Source: Microthyrium microscopicum (lineage: Eukaryota; Ascomycota; Dothideomycetes; Microthyriales; Microthyriaceae). From it: DNA of 64,000 nucleotides. The position numbers and the translations under genes were made by a program. Position 1 is the stretch's first letter. Each line of letters begins with the position of its first letter. Positions 55,040 through 64,000 of this stretch are shown here, piece by piece. The stretch covers positions 641,744 through 705,743 of the forward strand of contig MU004230.1 of NCBI GenBank assembly GCA_010405405.1. Reading direction: 5' to 3'. The notes beneath the pieces were generated by a model. The model made no database searches and was not told the origin of the DNA. It saw nothing but the letters and a program-made list of their open reading frames with translations.

Positions 55040-56017
55040 TTAAGTCTGCATACGCTTTCGTTTGCCAATTTGAGCCGAGAAACCAGTCTTGATGGCTGGC
55101 ACAGTTCGTGTACTGCCACAGCTTTGGCAAGTGAGGTACCACAACCGGTTGTCTCCCTTTTGAAGAGTTGTGTTGAGACCGCGACATGTCTTGCAGGAGA
55201 CATAATCTTGGATGTAGCGTCGGAGGACGTTTTCAATCTGTTTCGACTGGAAGCGACCTTTGATGACCAATCGTCTCGAACCATCAACCGACCCGTTCGT
55301 ACCCAACTCAGCGAACAGGAATTGCGTAATATGCTCGTCACTTCGCTTTAGTCGCTTGGCAATATCGGGAATATTGGCGAATATGGTTTTCTTGTTGCCT
55401 TCACGCAAACACTGTGGTGGAGGAATCTTGTAATTCTTTCCACTGGCTCCAGCAAGATCCGGATGACGATCATGTAGTAGGGTGAAGAAGCGGCCTAGGA
55501 GATTCTTGTAGAGGATAGGTTCCGTGTTGTCGTGCTCAAATATTCCAGTGCCTTCCATCATATCACCCTCCTGTGTGGCCTCCTTCTTCTCTGAACCTTC
55601 GGATGCTTCGCCAGTCTCTCCAGCCTCTGCGAGTGCAGCTTCGAAATCATCTGCCTTTGGCTTCTTCTTCTTCTTTTTCTTGGTGAGTGCGGATAGGTCT
55701 AGATCGTCACCTTCGGCAGTGGGTGTATCGGCATCGGCATCTTCCTTGGGTTTGGAGACCTTCTTTTTCTTCTTCTTCGCTAGGTCTTTGAATAAATCCT
55801 GTCCTCTGTTAGTACCTGCGAAGTGAGTGGGAATGGCGGAAGAACATACTGTGACCTCTTCAACACCGGCGTCATCACCCGTCGCAGAGTGGTTTTCGGC
55901 GGTATTCTTGTCGCCAGTATCGGCAGTTTCGCTCACAGTTCCATCTTGAGCAACAACAGTAGCGCCCTCGCTGAAAGCGACACTCTTGCGCTTCTTATCG
56001 GTAGAAACGTCAGCCAT
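55040..56017 (-). CDS. SUI3: Translation initiation factor eIF2 subunit beta
   Basis: Part of the eIF2 heterotrimer that delivers initiator tRNA to the 40S subunit; its Lys blocks bind eIF5 and eIF2B. Exons 55850-56017 and 55040-55798 give 308 residues. Two clear lysine blocks stand in the N-terminal half ([10 protein letters not shown] and [10 protein letters not shown]; the third usual block is missing or reduced). The core reads [16 protein letters not shown], the eIF2B/eIF5 fold ([28 protein letters not shown]), [21 protein letters not shown] and the C-terminal zinc finger CKTC...CQSC. The 51 bp intron has no stop codon and keeps frame (GTATGT donor, TACTAAC branch, CAG acceptor), so skipping it adds 17 foreign residues. 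The frame is open upstream of 56017, but MADVS is the family start. Confidence 0.96.
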   Translation of the reverse strand: MADVSTDKKRKSVAFSEGATVVAQDGTVSETADTGDKNTAENHSATGDDAGVEEVTVCSSAIPTHFAGTNRGQDLFKDLAKKKKKKVSKPKEDADADTPTAEGDDLDLSALTKKKKKKKPKADDFEAALAEAGETGEASEGSEKKEATQEGDMMEGTGIFEHDNTEPILYKNLLGRFFTLLHDRHPDLAGASGKNYKIPPPQCLREGNKKTIFANIPDIAKRLKRSDEHITQFLFAELGTNGSVDGSRRLVIKGRFQSKQIENVLRRYIQDYVSCKTCRGLNTTLQKGDNRLWYLTCQSCGSTRTVPAIKTGFSAQIGKRKRMQT

Positions 56018-56329
56018 GTTGTAAATTATGTGGAAGGTTGTTGGTGAGTTAAAGAGATGACTGTGTGAGTAGAGGGGCAATGAGTCAAATAGTGATGGAT
56101 TTAGGACCTGCATCACTAATACCAGCAGGTCCAACCGTGGTTAAAGGGTGGCGCGATTGCCCCACAAGACCAACCGAGATTTAGCCGTAGCCAATCAATG
56201 CCGCCAAAATCAAACCTCCATCTTCAAATCAATCGCGATGGCTAGAAGCACCTGGAACTGGACTGCTGAGCAATTCCAAAATTGTCGCTGAACACAACAT
56301 CCTCAGCGCTCTCAGCGCTCGAGTACACC
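56018..56329. promoter_or_regulatory. Bidirectional promoter eIF2-beta / Mim2-like gene
   Basis: 312 bp between divergent start codons. No defined site is claimed. Confidence 0.5.
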
Positions 56330-56734
56330 ATGACGTCCACCGAAGAGAGCTCCTTCGTCCTTCCCAGCAATCCTTCCGATTCATACAACGCATCCGACAA
56401 TGACGAGATGGACTCGCTACCCAGCAGTTCCGATACCGAGAGCACCATATCTGGCGACGAAGACAATTCCGACGCAGAGAAGGAATGGCATGAAAGTTTA
56501 CAACAAATCGAACTGCTGTTAACCATCATGGTGGTCCCATATATTGGAAAATACTTTGGCCGGAAAGCTGCCTATTGGGGTAGGTATCTTCGTTCGAGAT
56601 TGCGTTGAACCTTAGACTGACAGCGCATAGGATGGGGCAAGTTCATGGAGTGGAAGTTTCCGGTTGAAGTTACGATTGCAGATCCTGGTGCCTTCAAAGC
56701 TGCTGGAATCGTTGGAGCGGCATCAGCGTTATAG
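56330..56734 (+). CDS. Mim2-like mitochondrial outer-membrane import protein
   Basis: Two exons (56330-56579 and 56631-56734) give 117 residues. The first 55 are acidic and Ser-rich (DNDEMDSLPSSSDTE, SGDEDNSDAEKEWHESLQ). One membrane helix follows, LLLTIMVVPYIGKYFGRKAAYWGWGKFMEW, interrupted by charged residues, and a short C-terminal part ends in a hydrophobic AAGIVGAASAL. This layout (acidic N terminus, GKxxGRKxAYW-type helix) is what I remember of fungal Mim2, the partner of Mim1 in inserting alpha-helical outer-membrane proteins. The assignment rests on memory of the motif, so the gene itself is more certain than the name. Divergent from eIF2-beta, convergent with the Pex26-like gene. Confidence 0.7.
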
Positions 56735-57058
56735 TCAATGATCCTGGCAACAAGCAATGTCCCAAATCAAACAATACCAGCAATGAAAGACGAGCAAAAA
56801 GCCGTTCTTCAAGCACACATTCACATCCCTTGCGGTCTGCATCCGGGATGCAATAAGTGGTCTACCAAAAAGACGCCAATCGTAGAGGCAGGAGAACTCG
56901 AAGATATAGAAGAAACACATAAATGTATAACAACAATGTCAAAATGAATGTCATTATATCATGGCCATATCAGACAGATAAAACCTCATTAATGTTCCCT
57001 GCTTCATTGATGCCAAGAAACTATATTTACAATCATAATATGCAATGGTCAACATCGA
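56735..57058. other. Convergent intergenic region (Mim2-like / Pex26-like)
   Basis: 324 bp between two stop codons; expected to hold both polyadenylation regions. Nothing else seen. Confidence 0.55.
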
Positions 57059-58481
57059 TTATATCGACGACACTTTCATACCCATTCCAACCGTTGCGCT
57101 TACTTTAGCCCAACCACGATCAAAAGCTCGCTTGATCCGCTCACGCATTTCCCTCCGCCCAAACATCAGCGCAAACGCTAATATAAAGAGAAGTGTACGG
57201 AGAAGCGCCATAGGATTGGAGGATAGACTTTGAGTTGTGTTGAGGATGAGCGATTGCAAGTTCGACAAGATTAATCCAATACGGGCATATAAAGTCTGAG
57301 GTGAAGGGCGGCGAGATATGTCCTTCTTTGCTGGTCGCGGTTTCGATGCAGTGCCTCCGGATATTGTCCGATTGTGTGATGACCGTGGTTGTTGATATGT
57401 ATCCTTGGGTTGTGCTTCCAGTTGTCGTTTACGTAGTTCTTCTCGTTTCCGACTTTCTTCTTCTGCCCGTTTGGCATGGGCTTTTGCTTCGTCTTCTTCC
57501 TCGTGCCTTTGACGCTCGAGTTGTTCTTGCTGGGCGCGTTGTATTTGCTTCTCTCTTTTGGCGGTTTCCTCACGTTCCTCCTTCAAACCGTGGAGCGCAT
57601 GCAGGAACGCTTCTTTCTTCTCGTCATCTAGTAATTCGCTCATCATGATGAATTCTTTTGCATATTCCCATTCGCCATTGCGTGGTAAAACATGAAGAGT
57701 GTATAGTTCCAATATTTTCAAGCTAGTTTGAAGATCGCGAGGGGTATTCGTTCCAGGCGTGCTCGATGTCCGTCGAAGTCTGGGAGGTGACGAGAGATGT
57801 GATGTTATGTCGAAAGATGGTCGTGCCACAGCCGATAAGTAAGCTTCTAGCTTTTCTTGATTTATCCGTTGAGACTGCATGTGCGTGAGAAGCAATGTCG
57901 CCCTAGAATGGTCAGTATAAACAATGGTAAATTGGTGGTACCGCTCACAGGCTAACCACCACATCCGCGTCCACGCTACCCTCAACTCCCCCGTAGCCGT
58001 CTCGTACAACATCATCCCATACAGCTCCGTCACGAGCTTTGGAGACCAACGCTTTCCATTTGGTGGTACCAAAAGCATGTTTTCCCTCTTCTGGGCCAAG
58101 GTCTACAACTTGATGCAGAAAGGTCAGCCAGAAGCTCCAGATCTTTATCCGAGTGGTCTTGGAAGCATAGGCAACGGGTGCAACAGCTGCTTGCTGCGCA
58201 ATATGATCGGCTCCATTTCCATTTTGTGACGGTCCCGAGTCTGACGGCTGAACAGTGATAATTGGCTCAATCGTTGAAAGAGCCTCGGGAAACCGGCGCG
58301 TCAAAAACAAATTGGCCGCTTGCCGATATGTCTTTGCGACCTGCGAAGACTGGTGTCTCGAAGATGATAAGGAATGTATTGAGTCGTGGAGGGAAGTGGA
58401 GAGCGGGTGATCTTCTGTTTGAGTTATGGTAGGCATGGCTGGTTGTTGAGATGCCATGTTGGAATCGCCGTTGGTAGTCAT
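57059..58481 (-). CDS. PEX26: Tail-anchored peroxin of the fungal Pex26 type
   Basis: Fungal Pex26 anchors the Pex1-Pex6 AAA complex to the peroxisome for receptor recycling. Exons 57949-58481 and 57059-57902 (46 bp intron, GTGAGC donor) give 458 residues. The N-terminal part has the motif AKTYRQAANLFLTRRFPEAL that I associate with this family, in a helical TPR-like region (IKIWSFWLTFLHQVVDLG; LKILELYTLHVLP). A long charged coiled coil follows (EEREETAKREKQIQRAQQEQ... to RKREELRKRQLEAQ). Near the C terminus one membrane helix, LLRTLLFILAFALMF, is flanked by basic residues (GRREMRERIKRAFDRG), the mark of a peroxisomal tail anchor. The alternative is an uncharacterised tail-anchored protein; the gene model is firm. 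Confidence 0.78.
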
Positions 58482-59446
58482 GCTGCGTATGACGACCAGC
58501 AAGCTCTACTAGGCATGACCGAGCCCAAATACGTAGCTGTAGCTGTCGACAGGTGGTACAAAGTTTGGCGGTGTGGAATGTCGCGGCGTTGTGATGGTGA
58601 GGATAACGGTGGCAGGAAAAGAGTGAACCGCGTCTGATTGTCGTTGCCGCGCTTACCTCGGCTGGCGCCAATCAAATGTAATGCACATGCAGGGCAAGAG
58701 CTTCCATCTGCAAACATACAGGTAAACATTGAATATTGCCGATGGCACGTGGAGATTTTGATATTGTATTCTGATTTTTATAGAAATAGAATAACCCAAT
58801 CTTGGAGTGTATGGTGATCCTTTGTCCTCAGGTTGCCTTGCAGAAAGCTTCTACTTAAACACCAAAATCACATCAAATTTCTATTCCAGCAAACATGAAC
58901 TCTCGACTTCTGATTTGTTAGCAGACTTGGGCAAATTTTCATTTTCCTTGCTGAGCAGGTCAATATCAAAAATCGGCTTTCTAGGGTCGTGGCAAGCATA
59001 TCAAAAATGCAACTGCGAAGGTAAAGTTCAATGATAGACTTTCAACTGACAAGGCTGAGAGAAGCAATGACTGTTCATGCAGGCTTTGGCTAGGTACAGA
59101 GTGATATCTGGATGTCTATACCAGCAGCATGTCTTCATGAGGAGCCTTTCATCATTCAATCAAACTACGTTAGTCCAAGACCAGCGTCGAAATTTTGGCA
59201 GAAGTCGTTTTTATTATGATGTACCAAAATCCAAATCCATTAGATATTCGGAGACGCCTCCGGCCGACCCCTCTTCTTAAAACATCATATTTCAGGTTCA
59301 ATACAACGGCTTGTCCCTGCAATAAATAGCAGAGATTATGGACAAGCCCGGATGTGGCTGTTTCAGTGAGTCCAACGCCAGTATTTGTGAAGAGATGCAA
59401 GCTATATCGAGCCCACAGGATTTGTCTGAGTTACGGATACTGATGC

Positions 59447-60299
59447 TTATGTTGTTGGTGTTATAGTTGGAATTCTTCTTTCACACATCTCTTCAGCGAG
59501 AACTCTTCCTGCTTCAAACAAGTCTCTAAATTTTCGGCAATAAGTTGCCGCATTCGAGCAGTTTGAAGTTCCATGGTGAAAGCACCCATATTCGGAGTCT
59601 GGCTGATGTTTTCTCACGTAGGACTGTTTGCGCCTTGTTATCGTATCTGACTTCAGAATGATGATGGTGGCTTGTCTATTTGTGGGGAGTAGGGTTCCGA
59701 GATGACGTGACCACGCATTTCCCATGGTTTGCACAGTTGTCTGTACACCGCTGTGGCGTGGTTGAACAAGCTCTAAAAAACACTCAGCTGGATTGCGTTT
59801 GCTTGAGGCTCTGTTGAAAGCTCGGGGATATGGTTCACCAACGCTTTATACAGACCATTGGTTGACAGCATTGACAGAAACATCCACAGAAACATCCACG
59901 CTGAAGGGTCAGCTCGATCAGAACAAGTGATACATTTCTTCGTGCGCTGTAGCTATAGTCCCGTTTGTGTTTGTATAGTCATTAAAGGTTTCGTCCAATA
60001 ATAGGAGGTTCATGTCCTGTAGATTGAGTAGTGATTTGAAGAGTATTGGGGACGCACCAATCAAATGTCGTAGCAGGACGGTTCTCCAATGGAACAGCCT
60101 ACAGACGAAATCAGACAGGTATAGACTTTTCAGAAGGTTCAGAGATGACTTCATGTGTTTTCTTCTTTAACAGAAGCATTGGACGGCGATTGGATGGAAG
60201 TAAATATGAAGCGGTAATGGTCCAATTTTGTTTGGTGTTTGATATCGATGGAGGGCATTGATCTGTACCAGGTTTATTTTGCGATTGGACCCTGCGCAT
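59447..60299 (-). pseudogene. Probably decayed gene, family unknown
   Basis: On the minus strand, protein-like sequence appears in two frames joined by stops and a shift. From 60299 a frame runs about 60 codons to KSIPV, then has TGA and TAG within 15 bases, and continues for about 39 codons as AVPLENRPATTFDWCVPNTL. From about 59842 to 59447 another frame is open for 130 codons with protein-like composition (NPAECFLELVQPRHSGVQTT; CRKFRDLFEAGRVLAEEM) but no early ATG. It may be an intron-split real gene rather than a pseudogene; I recognise no family. Confidence 0.3.
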
Positions 60300-61179
60300 C
60301 CTTTTAGCAATCCCGGAACGCTGTCTACGCTAACATGGCTTGGTCGGAGTCGGACAATTCCAGGTTGTTAGATACCTTATATCTTGGGTCGATGGGTGGT
60401 AAAGGCTGCCAAACGTTTACTTTTCGCGATCGATGTCGACAGTGTCAATCAAGCCAAATCCAAGCCAAACTGGAGAAAAGAACTCCTGAAGACGAACAAG
60501 GCTAGATATGGTCGTGCATGTTCAACCTGCAACACATGGGCAGCAGCGCGGTTGATCAAGAACGACCTGACTGGCTGGCGTTGTCGGATTTGGCGTTGGA
60601 CCAGACTAAATAGAGTTTAGACTTGCGCAGGACAGACGCAGGTCAAGAGAGAGGTGTTGGTGCACTGTGCAGACTTGGAGGAGAAGACATTTTGAACGCC
60701 ACAGAAAAGTTGGCTTCTTTTGAGACGTCTTGGCAGCTTCGTTGGATTTGCTCCACCGTCGTCGCCTCCATCGTTTTGATCTTTTGATCGCGCGCTTGCT
60801 CCTCTCGTGACTCCATTATTCTAGTCGCGTTGGAGCGTTGGAGCGTTGGAGGCACAAATTCAAATACGCTAATTTCCTGATCAGGCTGTTCATCTAAAAG
60901 ACACTGCGCACAATCGCCAAAATTGTACCTGCATGTCCGTTGCAGTAGCATCGCCTTGTCCGTCTCATTTGGACCTGTAATGAGTTGACATGGAGCTCAC
61001 CATCCCAACCTTGTAGACGAAATTAAAGGCAAAAACCCAACTTGATCTTTAACTCTTCAGGCGTCGACTTTTACCACCAACACTCAGTAGTCCTTGGTCG
61101 CGACCTGCATGTGTGGCTCCCTCCCGTTCTCCCACAAAGTCTGAGCTCCCTGCTTTCGCTGCACTGTGAGTCGTGATTT

Positions 61180-61888
61180 TTGTGGCCAGCGTGTGAGCGC
61201 CCACTCTGTCAAACGCGATTCCGCACTGTCAAATCCCCCAGACTCTTCATCTCCATCCTTTCCATTTCTCTGCAACAATCTCCCAACTCCAACTCCATCT
61301 CCCACTACTCCAACCCCAGGTCTCGTCGTGTCTTGATGACCGATTTTGCTAGGGCTTTGAACTGTTGACCGTCATCGCCACCTGGATTATCAAACTCTCT
61401 TTCAGTCTACAATCAGTTCCAAGTTCCAACCAACGAGCCCAACAAGCCAAACGGCCTTATTTCTATTTTCTCTCAATCGCGCAGTCGTCCCGTCTGTCTG
61501 GCCAACGTCCAACTGCACCAATCCCTTTTAAGTCGCCACCCATTGGCCCTTTGTTCCTGCGCCCCAACACTACCTAAGCCTAAGCCTCCTATTCACTTCT
61601 GCAACACCAACTTGACCAACTTGGCCGCATTCCAACCCATTTCTACTTCTAAAATCAACCGGAACAACCTCCAACAGCTTACTACGCGCCCTCAGCTCTT
61701 TTCTTCCCTATGCGCTTTGCTACGCCGCCAGCGTGCGTCGTTTTCGCGGGCCCAACTTCTTACACAGATAGCATTTACAACACCTTCTCACCTACATAAT
61801 CTGCTTCCTGCGCTATAATTCTCCGCATAACAGTTTCTGTTGATTGTTCTCATCACTGTTTAGAACACTACGGTTGTTTCGCTCTACA
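61180..61888 (+). promoter_or_regulatory. Pyrimidine-rich promoter/5' leader of the Nif1-like gene
   Basis: The plus strand is rich in C and T with few G, including many CCAAC and CTCTTTC words, typical of long fungal leaders of regulated genes. Several short upstream ATGs are present. Leader length and any upstream-frame control are inference. Confidence 0.4.
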
Positions 61889-63951
61889 ATGGCAAACCGG
61901 CCCAAATATCTCGACTTGTCGTCTGCGACTACCCCGGATCCCCTGTCACGACCACTCTTTACTCCACATGGCGCTCTTGCCTCACCTGTACACACAAATG
62001 ACGTTCCGCCTGCCTTGTCTCCTCTGGATGCATTCGCAATGCAGGGTCGATTGCTTCAAAAACGATTTGAAGAACAAAGTCAAGCGGGACGCCGGCTCAG
62101 TAGACTACCACCAAACACAATCACTAGTGAATTTGGCCGAGCTCGACCAGGCTACTTCCGTTCCATTACCACGGGCACTCATGGCATAGTGTCCCCTACA
62201 AGAATAAACCGTGATGAAACACCAATAGGAAGTGCTACGGAGATTATGCATGCATCTGGTCCGCGGCCAAAGTCCCACTACCCGCAAATGGTCCAGACAG
62301 ATAGCATCATCGGTGGATTTGGAGCCGCTTCGTCATATCAAAACTCTCTACATCAAGTACCAGAATTCGACCAGGAACATTTTGGATCTCTGGATTTTTG
62401 GTCAATGCCACGCTCAGCATCTCCTGATGAATTGGATCTTACACCACAGCCTTTTCAAGACAATATCAAGTCATCACACAGTGCTCTCAGCATCAGTCCA
62501 CCTCTTCCTCCAGCCTCAATGCCTTCTAGTCTATCACCACCAAAATTCATGATTGGACCTTCACTATTGTCCCCTGCCGCATCCGCCTCACGTTCTGTCG
62601 GCGCTTCTCCCAGCATAAGACCGGTGTTCAACGATCCAGCAGACGACTTTTCCCAATTGTCCTTGGAACCTAGATCTGCAACACCCTCGCTCGAAAAGTC
62701 AACCATCCCATATCAATCTGGTTTCCCATTTGCCAGATCTCCGTCCAGTGCATCCGATTTTTCCTTCTCAAGTAACGCCCATCGTCCATCATTCAACTTC
62801 TCCCGCCCAATGAGTCGTCAAAGCGGACCGTCTCTGGAACTAAGGAGGCCCAGCGAAACTGCATATCTACCTATTCAAGGCGCAAAGCGCTCACCAAGAC
62901 CTCTGGATCTTGCATTTCGGCAAGATTCTACCGAAGCACCACTTACCCCTTTTACCAACGATGCACCTCAAACACCTATCAGCTTATCCAGTGACGAGAT
63001 GTTCCTTGGCCCAGACATGGGCTCAGATCTAACGCCTACGTCTTTTGTGTACAAAAAGTATGCGCTTGGTCCAAAAACCAAGAGAGAATCCAAGCGAGTT
63101 TCTGTAGGACTCGAAGAATTCATGAATCGACAGTTCAACTGGGATGGCCCATTGAATGACTCACAGCTCAATTTACAGCTCAATGCGCCATTCGTTCTTC
63201 CTCAATCACCTCCTTCTCCAACTCTCACAAGTTCTCCTCCAGAAAGCAGACATCGTCAGTTTTTATCGCGAGCTCATGATTCACCCCGGCCATCTGGAGA
63301 GCGTGGTCGTAAAAAGCTACAAAAGTCTAGGCCAGTAACGCCAGCAACTATTGGAACTAATTCCAGTGGAGCGACCATCAGACAACCCAACTCAATTCCG
63401 CGACAAGCTCCAGCCGCCGAGCAATCTTCAGAGTATCACCTAGAAGTCGGTATCGAGCGCCATGAAGCAGGCGCGTTGCAAGAGGCCACTTATCACTTTC
63501 GTCTGGCGGCCAATGCTGGCCATCCAACAGCCATGCTTCTTTACGCGTTGGCTTGTCGTCATGGTTGGGGAATAAAACCCAATCTTGCTGAAGGTGTCTA
63601 CTGGCTACAGCAAGCTGTTAATTCCGCTCAACTCGAAGTTGCTGAAGATGAGGATATAATAAGACATGGCGGACGATCAGATGTTACGGAGAGAAAGACG
63701 CACAAAGCGCAATTTGCACTCAGTGTATATGAACTAGGCGTGTCATACATGAACGGCTGGGGTGTCCCTCAAGACAAATCTTTGGCATTACGATGCTTCG
63801 AAATTGGAGGAACGTGGGGTGATCCAGATGCACTCGTCGAGGCTGGTCTCTGCTACAAAGAGGGAATCGGTTGCAAACGAGACATGAACAAGTCTGCAAA
63901 ATTCTACCGCATGGCGGAGGCAAAGGGTGTCGTTGTTTCTGGCAACAGTTG
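61889..63951 (+). CDS. Sel1-repeat protein of the Nif1/Dsf2 type, 5' exon (partial)
   Basis: The first exon is open from ATG 61889 to a GTATGT donor at 63952, and the intron (with GCTAAC near its end) runs off the window; 687 complete codons are visible. The first 510 residues are disordered, Ser/Pro-rich with many SP/TP sites, fitting a phosphoprotein. The Sel1-like repeats begin at about 530: YHLEVGIERHEAGALQEAT, FRLAANAGHPTAMLLYALACR, a loop with acidic residues, then FALSVYELGVSYMNGWGVPQ, CFEIGGTWGDPDAL and KSAKFYRMAEAKGV. This repeat set is that of fission-yeast mitosis inhibitor Nif1 and budding-yeast Dsf2, thought to act at the cell cortex on kinases of the Nim1 pathway. The exon junction splits the W of GNSW, a conserved position. 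Confidence 0.85.
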
Positions 63952-64000
63952 GTATGTCAACAAGCATTCCGTCAAATCCGCTCAATTTGCTAACAATAAC

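Larger units (their letters stand above)
58482..61888. other. Long gene-poor stretch between the Pex26-like and Nif1-like genes
   Basis: 3.4 kb, the longest non-coding stretch outside the AT island. A probably decayed gene lies at 59447-60299 (separate entry). A minus frame at 60643-60951 has no family features. From about 61180 to 61888 the plus strand is pyrimidine-rich and looks like a long promoter and 5' leader of the Nif1-like gene. No transposon or repeat recognised. Confidence 0.55.

Noticed and set aside
55040-56134. Longer N terminus for eIF2-beta starting upstream of 56017
   Set aside because: The frame is open, but the added residues are hydrophobic leader-like sequence, while MADVS starts where the family does.
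60643-60951. Minus-strand frame of 102 codons before the Nif1-like gene
   Set aside because: Has an ATG and plausible composition but no motif, and contains a small direct repeat (gttggagc); not enough to call a gene.
1-64000. tRNA, rRNA, CRISPR arrays, biosynthetic gene clusters
   Set aside because: I looked for tRNA B-box-like words in cloverleaf context, spaced direct repeats, and typical backbone enzymes, and found none; absence by eye is not proof.

Overview
The window is nuclear DNA of a filamentous ascomycete (Pezizomycotina; Leotiomycetes is my guess, not shown). The evidence is: genes broken by many 45-60 bp introns with GTANGT donors and CTAAC branch sites; a fungal gene set (EAF6, MTD1, fungal-type Pex26 and Mim2, GH72 glucanosyltransferase family, sedolisin); and an 10.6 kb AT-rich island whose transposons carry the C-to-T/G-to-A wreckage of repeat-induced point mutation (RIP). 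Outside the island the DNA is ordinary, compact, housekeeping-rich chromosome. I rebuilt exon structures by hand from splice signals and from reading-frame continuity of recognised families; every multi-exon model listed closes to a whole number of codons.

Left arm (1-8.2 kb): 5' part of an NRAMP metal transporter (-), TFIIS (-), the NuA4 subunit EAF6 (+) followed by an unresolved cysteine-rich coding remnant, and a CDF/ZnT zinc transporter (-). Island (8.2-18.9 kb): a Fot1/Pogo-type DNA transposon (8266-17700, about 80 bp terminal inverted repeats, TA target duplication) split by a Ty3/Gypsy LTR retrotransposon (9811-17275, two 226 bp LTRs, target duplication TAGAT), both inactivated, with a 280 bp assembly gap inside; then about 1.1 kb of TTAATTAA-rich DNA. 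Right after it lies a ZIP zinc transporter (+), so the two zinc transporters of opposite transport direction would be head-to-head neighbours without the island.

Right arm (20.9-64 kb): SNX41-type sorting nexin (+), an LRR protein (+), RRN3 (-), a serine beta-lactamase-fold hydrolase (+), a membrane-anchored GH72/X8 protein that has lost its catalytic nucleophile (+), UBA3 with a 6-nt microexon (-), TEL2 (+), MTD1 (-), MMS19 (+), mitochondrial ribosomal protein mL54 (-), a Ser/Pro-rich single-pass membrane protein (+), a secreted sedolisin (+), dUTPase (+), a two-TM protein of unknown function (-), an AIM24/DUF124 protein (-), eIF2-beta (-), a Mim2-like protein (+), a Pex26-like tail-anchored peroxin (-), a probably decayed gene, and the 5' part of a Sel1-repeat Nif1/Dsf2-type protein that runs off the end.

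From RRN3 to mL54 the genes alternate strand almost perfectly, in divergent pairs with 240-380 bp promoters (RRN3/hydrolase, UBA3/TEL2, MTD1/MMS19) and convergent pairs as close as 74 bp (TEL2/MTD1). Functionally the region mixes metal transport, transcription and chromatin, genome maintenance (TEL2, MMS19, dUTPase, folate C1 supply), organelle biogenesis and cell-surface proteins. I found no tRNA, rRNA, CRISPR array or secondary-metabolite cluster. The observations I would follow first are the catalytically dead GH72 protein with a cytoplasmic tail, the 6-nt microexon in UBA3, the open frame behind the EAF6 stop, and the nested transposons between the zinc transporters.
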